NCBI GenBank assembly: GCA_009746045.1 | Contig: RPFO01000532.1 | Coordinates: forward strand, 15,001 to 79,000 | Length of the DNA stretch: 64,000 nucleotides | Origin: Mesostigma viride | Taxonomy: Eukaryota > Streptophyta > Mesostigmatophyceae > Mesostigmatales > Mesostigmataceae | Reading direction: 5' to 3' | Part shown: in pieces, positions 32,430-42,500 of the stretch | How positions within the stretch are numbered: the first letter of the stretch is position 1 | How the letters are laid out: the number at the start of each line of letters is the position of its first letter | Made by a program: the position numbers and the translations under genes | The notes under the pieces: generated by a model | Database searches by the model: none | Seen by the model: the letters and a program-made list of their open reading frames with translations, nothing else | Told to the model about the DNA's origin: nothing

Positions 32430-32625
32430 GGGTAGAGCAGGGGCACAGCTGCTGTGGGCTGGCCCTGCACATTCACATAGTGTGCTCACCCTAGCATACA
32501 GATGGCCGTGTTGCCATCTGGTAGACATGTCTGTGTTATTCCACCGTATAGAGCTAGCACACATATTGTAATAAATTTGATGTTTTGTGGTGATGCATGC
32601 AAAGCAAGGCAAGGCCAGAAATGGA
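32430..32625 (+). repeat. Copy 1, repeat B2 (3' end)
   Basis: 196-bp terminal repeat identical to B1, ending AAATGGA. The satellite resumes immediately with TACTGTAGTATGGG. Confidence 0.95.
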
Positions 32626-33757
32626 TACTGTAGTATGGGTTCATCCATAAGTATTGGATTATCTCTAAATACTGTAGTATGGGTTCATCCATTAGTATTG
32701 GATTATCTCTAAATACTGTAGTATGGGTTCATCCATAAGTATGGGTTCATCTCTAAATACTGTAGTATGGGATCATCCATAAGTATTGGATCATCTCTAA
32801 ATACTGTAGTATGGGATCATCTCTAAATACTGTAGTATGGGTCCATCCATAAGTATTGGATTATCTCTAAATACTGTAGTATGGGTTTATCCATAAGTAT
32901 TGGATTATCTCTAAATACTGTAGTATGGGATCATCCATAAGTATTGGATCATCTCTAAATACTGTAGTATGGGATCATCTCTAAATACTGTAGTATGGGA
33001 TCATCCATAAGTATTGGATTATCTCTAAATACTGTAGTATGGGTTCATCCATAAGTATTGGATTATCTCTAAATACTGTAGTATGGGTTCATCCATTAGT
33101 ATTGGATTATCTCTAAATACTGTAGTATGGGTTCATCCATAAGTATGGGTTCATCTCTAAATACTGTAGTATGGGATCATCCATAAGTATTGGATCATCT
33201 CTAAATACTGTAGTATGGGATCATCTCTAAATACTGTAGTATGGGTTCATCTCTAAATACTGTAGTATGGGATCATCTCTAAATAATGTAGTATGGGTTT
33301 ATCCATAAGTATTGGATTATCTCTAAATAATGTAGTATGGGATCATCCATAAGTATTGGATCATCTCTAAATACTGTAGTATGGGATCATCCATAAGTAT
33401 TGAATCATCTCTAAATACTGTAGTATGGGATCATCTCTAAATACTGTGGTATGGGATCATCTCTAAATACTGTAGTATGGGATCATCCATAAGTATTGGA
33501 TTATCTCTAAATACTGTAGTATGGGATCATCTCTAAATACTGTAGTATGGGATCATCCATAAGTATGGGATCATCTCTAAATACTGTAGTATGGGATCAT
33601 CTCTAAATACTGTAGTATGGGTCCATCCATAAGTATGGGTTCATCTCTAAATACTGTAGTATGGGATCATCTCTAAATACTGTAGTATGGGATCATCCAT
33701 AAGTATTGGATCATCTCTAAATACTGTAGTATGGGTTCATCTCTAAATACTGTAGTA
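32626..33757. repeat. L/S satellite, block 3
   Basis: 1132 bp of L and S monomers between autonomous copies 1 and 2, including one mutated S/L join (GTATTGAATCATC near 33400). Its first part continues the unit broken by copy 1, and its end (CTGTAGTA) is the left flank of copy 2. The text resembles the sequence near 13.9-14.2 kb and 16.6-17.0 kb, which suggests block duplication. Confidence 0.95.
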
Positions 33758-33968
33758 TTTGGTGAGCTATGCTCATTTTATCTATGACTAACCTGGTGAG
33801 CGGAGAATGCAACGCCGTATAGCACCAAAAGAAAAAATAATTTTAGAAAAAAAATATTTTTTGTGCTGGCACCCGTACCCCAGCCACCCAGGTAGGGGTT
33901 GGCTGGAGAGGTGGTTGCTATAAAGGGTGGGCTTCCATTCTAGGGAAGCAGGTTGTTTTCTTTTGCCT
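33758..33968 (+). repeat. Copy 2, repeat A1
   Basis: 211-bp 5' repeat as in copy 1, with one base change (ACCTGGTGAG for ACCTGCTGAG) and a longer A-run. The TATA box is at 33919-33925. There is no matching A2 in this copy. Confidence 0.93.
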
Positions 33969-34036
33969 GAGAACCTCACGTGACCACAACACAAAAAACA
34001 AAACGCAAGATAACACATCAAGCAGTATAACCTACC

Positions 34037-35059
34037 ATGTCCACAGTGACAGCCCCAGACCGGAATTTCCTAGCGAAACTCAAGCAAGCAGCCAAGGAGG
34101 GATGCACCCCAAAGGAGGCCGCCACTGCGGTTCAGAAGATCCTAGGGGAGGGGAACTGGCTAGAGCGGATCCAGAAGCTCACTCCGGGGCGTGCCAAGAA
34201 CGTCATGGACGTCCTGGAGGAACGGGGGTTTGTCAGCGACTGGGATGGGGAGGAGGCCCTGGCCGATGTGCTAGCAGCGCAACTGGGGGAGGCTATTGCA
34301 GAGCCGGACCCACCAGTGTCAGCAGGTGCGGTGGGAACGGGGGGTGTTCCCCCTTCGGCAGGTGGAAGCGGAGGGGCGGGGCATGGTGGAGCGGGCGCTG
34401 GGGAGGACGATGGCGCTCCTGGGGCGATCGACCAGGCTGTGGCGGACCTGGACCGAAACCTAGGTCGGCTGCTGGGGACCGAGACGGGCTATGCAACGCC
34501 AGCTGGAGGGCTTCCATCCCGGCCGGGCAACGCCCGCACTGGCGGAGATATTGGCGACCTAATATCGGCTATGTCGAAGCTGCTGGACCAGGCAAAGACT
34601 CCAGCAGCTGCAAGCCCAGCCGCAGCGACGACTGCTGGCAGGCTGGCGCGCACGAAGGGGGTGGCGCTGAGTGGGCATGCAGTGCCGGTGCTGGTGAGCA
34701 ACATGCTGGAGGCGGTGCTGCCGGGAATGCTGGACTACGCGGAGAGCGTGGGGGGGAAGTCCATCCGTGCATCGTTAATGCTGACGATGCACGGCAGCTC
34801 AGCCAGCGGGGAGAGGCGGATGCTGCTCCTGCAGATGGCAGGAATTCTGGACACGATGGTGACAGAATTTGGCTACTGGGCCACGCCACGCTCCGAAGTA
34901 ATTCTGGAGCTGGCAGCAGCCGAGTACCTGGCAAAGCTGATCACGGCATGCCAGCTGGTGGATGTGGGGTCGACGGGTGGAAGGGGACGCCGTCGGCAAT
35001 GCTGCCATTCCAGGAGGGTGGAGCAATGCTGGCGTCTCCGGCGGTGCGGGCGGCGATGA
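34037..35059 (+). pseudogene. gag-like ORF1, copy 2 (same C-terminal frameshift as copy 1)
   Basis: Protein identical to that of copy 1 over all 340 codons, including the missing T that replaces the natural C-terminus with an Arg/Cys-rich tail. Since copies 3 and 4 keep the 367-codon form and copy 4 is the most diverged, the long form is probably ancestral and this deletion is a derived change shared by copies 1 and 2. Either copies with this tail can still be mobilised by Gag supplied in trans, or the two copies arose by duplication of the region. Confidence 0.75.
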
Positions 35060-35335
35060 GCATGGGGAAGCTGCAGCACAAGCTGGAGCAGGGTCCCGGC
35101 AAGAAGGGGCAGGGCGGCCCGTCCAACAACAACAAGTGAGGGAGCGGTGCCTTCTTCCACTACCTCTTCCAGCACCCCTGCCACCTCGTGACTGGTGGCA
35201 GCAGGTACGCTCAGGCCGTAGGCGCGATAGGATGAGTCGGGCTTTTAATGCTCGCACACTAGCCTGTCAGACGGTTAGGGCGTTAAACTGGATGGGGGGG
35301 GGGGGCGAGACCCGCCTGCTGTAGATTCAGCCCGT

Positions 35336-38266
35336 GTGCCCGGGCCTCTGCAGCAGGCGGCCCTAGATGGGATCGATGATGCTTGCAGGTCCTTTGTCCG
35401 CCGGAACGGTGGTTCCGTAGCGGCAATGGCAGGATCTGTAGTGGATGGGGGTGAATATGCTGAAGGAGCCCCTTACGAACCGTTAGTGGCCGCACGCTTG
35501 GCTTTGCCTGGTCCGGGGGAAGGTGGCCAAGTGGATGTGCTGAACTTACTACCCCCCTCTTGGGGAGCAATTTTGAATGATGAGAGTAGGATGGTACGGA
35601 CGCTGAGCCCAGCAGAGCGGATCTTGCAGAAGTCGATGCGGATCTCGCGGGGGTGTAGCATGGAGGAGTTCGCGCGGGTTTGCACGGTGTGTGTGGAGAG
35701 GGGGATTTTGGGTGGATTTTTTGAGGAGGAGCCGCCTATGGTGAACGGTACTTTTGGGGTCGGAAAGCCCGACGGCCGTATACGGCTGATTGTGGACAAC
35801 CGGCGTGGCAACATGCCACTACCTGATCCTATGCCCGCTTTTTTACCACACCTTGGCGTGATTTGCGATTTGCCCACGCGCGCTGGGGAGGATGTTTTTG
35901 GGGGCGTATCAGATTTGGATTCGTACTACAACAGACTCCGCCTGCCAGTTTGGATGCGGCGGTACTGTGCGTGGATGCCGGTGTGGTCGGATCTGGTGGG
36001 CCTGAGTGGGGCTCGTCGGAAGGTGTGGCCGTGGATGTTGTGCTGGCCAATGGGCAACAAGCTGGCCGTCGCGGTGGCCCAGTGTGTGCATCAGTCTGTG
36101 TTGTACCGCTGTGGCCCCAAGCCGCCGTTGGAGGCTAGTCGTGGGCTGAGCATCAACATGTCCGCGCTGATCCTGGTGGCGGAGGCCAACGAGGCGGGGG
36201 AGACCGTCCGGCTGAGGCTGGAGGAGGACCCTGCTGCGCCCTTGGCGCCCTCGCCGTGCTTCGAATCTCGGCAGGATCTGGAAGGTATGCATGCTGTGAC
36301 GATCGATGACCTCCATTTCACCCACTGTGCGTCGGTGGATGGGGTGAATCAGCAGCTAGATCGTGTTCAGGCTGCCTACGCCGCTGTTGGGCTGGTGCAG
36401 AAGTCTGACAAGGTGGTACGGGCGACAGCAGAGCAGACTGGTGTGCAGGCGGTGGGGGTCATTCACCAAAGGGATGGTGACGTGGTGCCTGTTCCTGAGC
36501 GTGTGGTGGCAGTTATCGCCGCTACTCATAGAATCTTAGATCGCGGGTTTACATACTACCGCGAACTTAGTTCTGTGCTTGGGAAGTGGGTGTGGATGCA
36601 TCTGCTGTGCCGCCCCATGCTTTCGGTGTGGTCTGAGACGTACCGGCTGCTAGCAGCCATGAATGCCTCCCTGCCTGGGCGCCGCTGGCGCCTCCCTGCG
36701 GGGGCCCGCCAGGAGCTTCAGGCGGCGATCGACCTGGCCCCCTTTTTGAGGGCGGCCAGGGCCCGGCCCCTTTCTGACCGGGTCGTCGCAAGTGATGCGA
36801 GCGGCTCCGGCGGTGGGGTGGTCTACAGGGACCTGCCTGGGGCCGATTGTGCCCGGCTGGCGACCCGGCGCGAAGCGCGGGGGTGGCGGACGACAGCTTT
36901 AACGTCTGGGGAGGACTGGGACCTGGAGCGCATGGAGGAGGGGGACTACAGCCTGCTGGATAGTGGCCACTGGCGTACGGCACTGTCCTACCGGTGGCGG
37001 GGGCAGCCTAACCACATCAACGTCAAGGAGGCGATTGCTGCGACACAGGGGGTCGAGTGGTCGTGCCGGACCAAGGCGTGTCGGGGTAAGCGAGTCGTCC
37101 GGCTCGTAGACTCCAGTGCTGTGGTGGGGGCGTTTGTCAGAGGGCGGTCGTCTTCCTACCGTCTCAACCAGCTGGTTCGACGCTACTGCGCTCTGTCACT
37201 GGCTGGCGACATGCAGAGCCACTGGGTCTGGGTGGCTACCGACCACAACCCAGCTGACAAGGCCAGTCGGCGTGGCGCTTGGGTTCCTGACTTGACCCGG
37301 TGTGGTGACGTGCATCCCAACCCTGGGCCTGAGGGGGCGCGACGCCCTCGGGACTTGGCACTTTTGGAGGGCACAGTCAACCCTGTGTCTACCTTGCCAG
37401 CGTACCGACGTGCGGCGGCTGTCTACGTGGCGTGGGCGCCACCTGGCCCTGTCGACCCAGCTGACGCCGAAGCCATTTTCTGTGAGTGGATTTCTGCTGT
37501 CTACCATGCCAGAGGCGGGCGGGGGCGTACCTTATGCCAGCATGCCAAGGCCTGTCTGCACCTGTACTACCCCGACATTGTTCGGAATTGGGTACTGGCG
37601 GACCGCCTGCTAGCAGGTTGGCAGCGGCTTGTTCCGGCTGTCAGCCCTCCGCCTATGCCCTGGCGCCTTTGCTATTTCACTGCCCTGTTGCTAGTTTCAC
37701 GTCGACAGGTGCATTTGAGTGCGTTGATTATTATTGCTTTCCAGCAGTATTTACGCATTAGCGAGGCGCTAGGGCTGCGGGTTCGGGATGTGGCTCATCC
37801 CGGCCACCCCCTTCTCGAGCCAGGGCCCATGGTCGGTGCCCTTGTGCTGCGCAACCCCAAAACTGCGCAGGGGGCGGCCCAGCACGTCCTCGTCCGGGAT
37901 CCACTTTCTTTGTGGCTCCTGCGACGTCTGACGGCTGGCCAGCCCCCGGATGCACTCCTCTTTCGAGGCTTAACGTACAGCCAGGCTAGGCAGCAGTGGG
38001 AGGCTGTGCAGGCCCGCATGAGCATCCCAGGGATGTTTTCTTTTCACAGCCTCCGGCATGGGGGGGCGACGCACGACGCCATCGCTGGCGAGTCGCCGGA
38101 GGCCATCCAGCTGCGCGGCCGGTGGGCTTCGGCCCTCTCGGTCACGCGCTACATTGGCCTCCACCGCAGCCTCCTGGGGCGCGACATCCCACCCGCCCTC
38201 TGGGCTCAGGCCCTGGGTTTTGACCCAGCGGCTTTCCGGCGCCACTTCGGTGGCGTCGAGTTTTGA
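35336..38266 (+). CDS. ORF2: RT-RNase H-(2A-like)-tyrosine recombinase, copy 2
   Basis: 976 codons with a protein sequence identical to copy 1, so every RT, RNase H and recombinase catalytic residue is kept. The start coordinate is again a GTG, and the first in-frame ATG is codon 31 (35426). The 2A-like motif lies at 37289-37330 and the G12 run at 35294-35305. The gene is intact although the element has lost its B1-A2-B2 end, so it could still supply protein if transcribed, but the RNA would lack the 3' repeats needed for its own copying. Confidence 0.92.
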   Translation: MPGPLQQAALDGIDDACRSFVRRNGGSVAAMAGSVVDGGEYAEGAPYEPLVAARLALPGPGEGGQVDVLNLLPPSWGAILNDESRMVRTLSPAERILQKSMRISRGCSMEEFARVCTVCVERGILGGFFEEEPPMVNGTFGVGKPDGRIRLIVDNRRGNMPLPDPMPAFLPHLGVICDLPTRAGEDVFGGVSDLDSYYNRLRLPVWMRRYCAWMPVWSDLVGLSGARRKVWPWMLCWPMGNKLAVAVAQCVHQSVLYRCGPKPPLEASRGLSINMSALILVAEANEAGETVRLRLEEDPAAPLAPSPCFESRQDLEGMHAVTIDDLHFTHCASVDGVNQQLDRVQAAYAAVGLVQKSDKVVRATAEQTGVQAVGVIHQRDGDVVPVPERVVAVIAATHRILDRGFTYYRELSSVLGKWVWMHLLCRPMLSVWSETYRLLAAMNASLPGRRWRLPAGARQELQAAIDLAPFLRAARARPLSDRVVASDASGSGGGVVYRDLPGADCARLATRREARGWRTTALTSGEDWDLERMEEGDYSLLDSGHWRTALSYRWRGQPNHINVKEAIAATQGVEWSCRTKACRGKRVVRLVDSSAVVGAFVRGRSSSYRLNQLVRRYCALSLAGDMQSHWVWVATDHNPADKASRRGAWVPDLTRCGDVHPNPGPEGARRPRDLALLEGTVNPVSTLPAYRRAAAVYVAWAPPGPVDPADAEAIFCEWISAVYHARGGRGRTLCQHAKACLHLYYPDIVRNWVLADRLLAGWQRLVPAVSPPPMPWRLCYFTALLLVSRRQVHLSALIIIAFQQYLRISEALGLRVRDVAHPGHPLLEPGPMVGALVLRNPKTAQGAAQHVLVRDPLSLWLLRRLTAGQPPDALLFRGLTYSQARQQWEAVQARMSIPGMFSFHSLRHGGATHDAIAGESPEAIQLRGRWASALSVTRYIGLHRSLLGRDIPPALWAQALGFDPAAFRRHFGGVEF

Positions 38267-38349
38267 CGTCCTCCTGTTTTTACCTCTCGTCTTTTAGCTA
38301 TCAACTGACCTCACCCTTGTGTGGGAGGTCAGGGGGGAAATGGTTTAAC

Positions 38350-39594
38350 GAGCCTTGGCGCACCGCAGCCGAGTGGAGCTTTATTATGGTATATAATGCA
38401 TTTTCTTAAAACAAAGCCGGACCGCACTGCCGGGTTTAGCACGCACCCCCCTGTGGGGGGCGCGTGAAAACGGCAAAGGCAAAGCGGAGCCCGCCGCCTT
38501 TTGGCGGGCGTAGCGGAGCCTTGTTTTCACGCGCCCCCCGCGAGGGGAAAATTTTTTTCCAGGCTTGCCAGCGCTGTAGAATTTCTTAACCAGATTTTTT
38601 GTAAGTGCGCATGAATACCCACGGTTTTCCGCAGCTTCCCACCTCTCCCTTATCGCCAAGGGCAGAAGGGGCCTGCTCGCCGGAGCGCCGAGAGGGTACA
38701 GAGTGCCTGCCGACCTACCCATGCCGACAGGACCCCCCCCGACCCACGGCAGCCGCTGCCTTTGCTGAAAAACTGGGCAATTATGAATAGCGCGCTCCTC
38801 CCACCAAGATTCGCTCCAGCCCCGCATCCTCCCCGAAACTCCCGTCTGGCCACAGGCCGAAAGATCGGGTCCGCTGTCAGGCTCCTGGTAGTTATGGGCT
38901 ACCCTGGCACCCCACGCTAGCCATCTCCACGTTTAAGGCAGATTCGCCTCCACCTGTGATTCTTTCCACCGTAGCCGCTGGCCCTGGCCTGTATGGCTCC
39001 TTCCCTGACGTTGTCCGACTAAAAACGCAGCTTCCCCAGTGTCAGGAAGCTGCTTGCCGCACCCAGGGGTAGAGGGGAATCGTCAGTGGGCCCAGCGCCG
39101 GAAATCACACCCTTTTACTCAAATCGTAGAGCCCCCCACCCAACAACCATTACCGTGGCCTGTAACGGTAGGTGGCGATCATAAAGACTTTTATTCCAGG
39201 CCTCTCCACGCCCGGAGAGGCCGATAGCATCGTCTTACATTCAGCGCAGCCGCCATAGCGGCCAGCCGACCTTGCCAGCAAATGCTGGGATCAAGTTGCG
39301 AAGCTGCAAAAAGGCCTCCCTACGTTCACCACACCACTCTAAGTACGGTGTGAAAATGGAAAACAAAGCACATGTCTCAAGGCGCCGCGCCCCCCTCAAT
39401 CAAGGGCGGGCACGGTTGCCAGTAGGCACTAGTACCGGCGCACCGCCGGTCCCTTTTCTCTCTCTAGTCCTAAGTAACAACAAGCACCTAACATGGTGCA
39501 GGTGACGTACGGTAGAGCTACGCTACAGGCGGCAGATCGGCCCCCTTTGAGCCCGCCGCAACATAACTATAAAATGAGCAGATAGCTCAGAAAA
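38350..39594 (-). mobile_element. Non-autonomous element fragment (A1 and most of internal region)
   Basis: Equivalent to 15295-16544 of the complete copy with several indels (for example CCGCAGCC for GCCGCAGCC, AAAAACG for AAAAAACG). It lacks B1, A2 and B2. Its A1 at 39302-39594 ends CAGAAAA before satellite TCATCTC. The large hairpin and the short GGCCTCTCC stem (39199-39222) are both retained. It has no protein-coding content, and the indels break the open frames present in the complete copy. Confidence 0.9.
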
Positions 39595-42500
39595 TCATCT
39601 CTAAATACTGTAGTATGGGATCATCCATAAGTATTGGATCATCTCTAAATACTGTAGTATGGGTCCATCCATTAGTATTGGATTATCTCCAAATACTGTA
39701 GTATGGGATCATCCATAAGTATTGGATTATCTCTAAATACTGTAGTATGGGTCCATCCATAAGTATGGGATCATCTCTAAATACTGTAGTATGGGATCAT
39801 CTCTAAATACTGTAGTATGGGATCATCTCTAAATACTGTAGTATGGGATCATCCATAAGTATGGGATCATCTCTAAATACTGTAGTATGGGATTATCTCT
39901 AAATACTGTAGTATGGGATCATCCATAAGTATTGGATCATCTCTAAATACTGTAGTATGGGTTCATCCATTAGTATTGGATTATCTCTAAATACTGTAGT
40001 ATGGGTTCATCCATAAGTATTGGATTATCTCTAAATACTGTAGTATGGGTCCATCCATAAGTATGGGATCATCTCTAAATACTGTAGTATGGGATCATCT
40101 CTAAATACTGTAGTATGGGATCATCTCTAAATACTGTAGTATGGGTCCATCCATAAGTATTAGATTATCTCTAAATACTGTAGTATGGGATCATCCATAA
40201 GTATTGGATCATCTCTAAATACTGTAGTATGGGATCATCTCTAAATACTGTAGTATGGGATCATCTCTAAATACTGTAGTATGGGATCATCTCTAAATAC
40301 TGTAGTATGGGTCCATCCATAAGTATTGGATTATCTCTAAATACTGTAGTATGGGATTATCTCTAAATACTGTAGTATGGGATCATCTCTAAATACTGTA
40401 GTATGGGATCATCCATAAGTATGGGATCATCTCTAAATACTGTAGTATGGGATCATCTCTAAATACTGTAGTATGGGTTCATCCATAAGTATTGGATCAT
40501 CTCTAAATACTGTAGTATGGGATCATCTCTAAATACTGTAGTATGGGTTCATCCATAAGTATGGGATCATCTCTAAATACTGTAGTATGGGTTCATCCAT
40601 AAGTATGGGATCATCTCTAAATACTGTAGTATGGGATCATCTCTAAATACTGTAGTATGGGATCATCCATAAGTATTGGATTATCTCTAAATACTGTAGT
40701 ATGGGATCATCTCCAAATACTGTAGTATGGGATCATCCATAAGTATGGGATTATCTCTAAATACTGTAGTATGGGATCATCTCTAAATACTGTAGTATGG
40801 GTTCATCCATAAGTATTGGATCATCTCTAAATACTGTAGTATGGGTTCATCCATTAGTATTTGATTATCTCTAAATACTGTAGTATGGGTCCATCCATAA
40901 GTATGGGTTCATCTCTAAATACTGTAGTATGGGATCATCCATAAGTATTGGATTATCTCTAAATACTGTAGTATGGGATCATCTCTAAATACTGTAGTAT
41001 GGGTTCATCCATAAGTATTGGATCATCTCTAAATACTGTAGTATGGGATCATCTCTAAATACTGTAGTATGGGATCATCTCTAAATACTGTAGTATGGGT
41101 TCATCCATAAGTATTGGATTATCTCTAAATACTGTAGTATGGGTTCATCTCTAAATACTGTAGTATGGGATCATCTCTAAATACTGTAGTATGGGATCAT
41201 CCATAAGTATTGGATCATCTCTAAATACTGTAGTATGGGATCATCTCTAAATACTGTAGTATGGGTCCATCCATAAGTATGGGATCATCTCTAAATACTG
41301 TAGTATGGGATCATCTCTAAATACTGTAGTATGGGATCATCTCTAAATACTGTAGTATGGGTTCATCCATAAGTATTGGATCATCTCTAAATACTGTAGT
41401 ATGGGATCATCTCTAAATACTGTAGTATGGGTTCATCCATAAGTATTGGATTATCTCTAAATAATGTAGTATGGGATCATCTCTAAATACTGTAGTATGG
41501 GTTCATCCATAAGTATGGGATCATCTCTAAATACTGTAGTATGGGTTCATCTCTAAATACTATAGTATGGGTCCATCCATAAGTATTGGATCATCTCTAA
41601 ATACTGTAGTATGGGATCATCTCTAAATACTGTAGTATGGGTTCATCCATAAGTATTGGATCATCTCTAAATACTGTAGTATGGGATCATCTCTAAATAC
41701 TGTAGTATGGGATCATCTCTAAATACTGTAGTATGGGATCATCCATAAGTATTGGATTATCTCTAAATACTGTAGTATGGGATCATCTCTACATACTGTA
41801 GTATGGGTCCATCCATAAGTATGGGATCATCTCTAAATACTGTAGTATGGGATCATCTCTAAATACTGTAGTATGGGATCATCTCTAAATACTGTAGTAT
41901 GGGTTCATCCATAAGTATTGGATTATCTCTAAATACTGTAGTATGGGTTCATCCATAAGTATGGGATCATCTCTAAATACTGTAGTATGGGTTCATCCAT
42001 AAGTATTGGATTATCTCTAAATACTGTAGTATGGGATCATCTCTAAATACTGTAGTATGGGATCATCTCTAAATACTGTGGTATGGGATCATCTCTAAAT
42101 ACTGTAGTATGGGATCATCCATAAGTATGGGATCATCTCTAAATACTGTAGTATGGGATCATCTCTAAATACTGTAGTATGGGTCCATCCATAAGTATGG
42201 GATCATCTCTAAATACTGTAGTATGGGATCATCTCTAAATACTGTAGTATGGGATCATCTCTAAATACTGTAGTATGGGTTCATCCATAAGTATTGGATT
42301 ATCTCTAAATACTGTAGTATGGGTTCATCCATAAGTATGGGATCATCTCTAAATACTGTAGTATGGGTTCATCCATAAGTACTGGATTATCTCTAAATAC
42401 TGTAGTATGGGATCATCTCTAAATACTGTAGTATGGGATCATCTCTAAATACTGTGGTATGGGATCATCTCTAAATACTGTAGTATGGGATCATCCATAA

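Larger units (their letters stand above)
27297..32625 (+). mobile_element. Autonomous tyrosine-recombinase retrotransposon, copy 1 (complete)
   Basis: 5329 bp: A1 (27297-27507), leader, gag (frameshifted), ORF2 (RT-RNase H-2A-like-YR), 3' untranslated region, B1 (32001-32196), A2 (32197-32405), 24-bp spacer, B2 (32430-32625). Split direct repeats, a tyrosine recombinase and the absence of a target duplication place it with PAT/Ngaro/TOC-type elements. There is no room for the DAM-like methyltransferase found between RNase H and YR in DIRS1, which points towards the Ngaro-like arrangement. The flanks CTCTAAA and TACTGTAG rejoin into an intact satellite unit. Confidence 0.95.
33758..39594. mobile_element. 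Chimera: autonomous copy 2 fused to inverted non-autonomous fragment
   Basis: 33758-38349 is the 5' part of the autonomous element on the + strand (A1, gag, ORF2, part of the 3' untranslated region). At 38349/38350 (TTTAAC|GAGCC) it switches to a minus-strand non-autonomous element, equivalent to 15295-16544, that ends with its own A1. B1, A2 and B2 are absent, so both outer ends are A1-type ends in inverted orientation. The two parents share AC at the join. The satellite flanks (CTGTAGTA and TCATCTC) do not rejoin exactly: TGGGA is missing. This fits two independent insertions in opposite orientation followed by a deletion between them. Confidence 0.88.
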
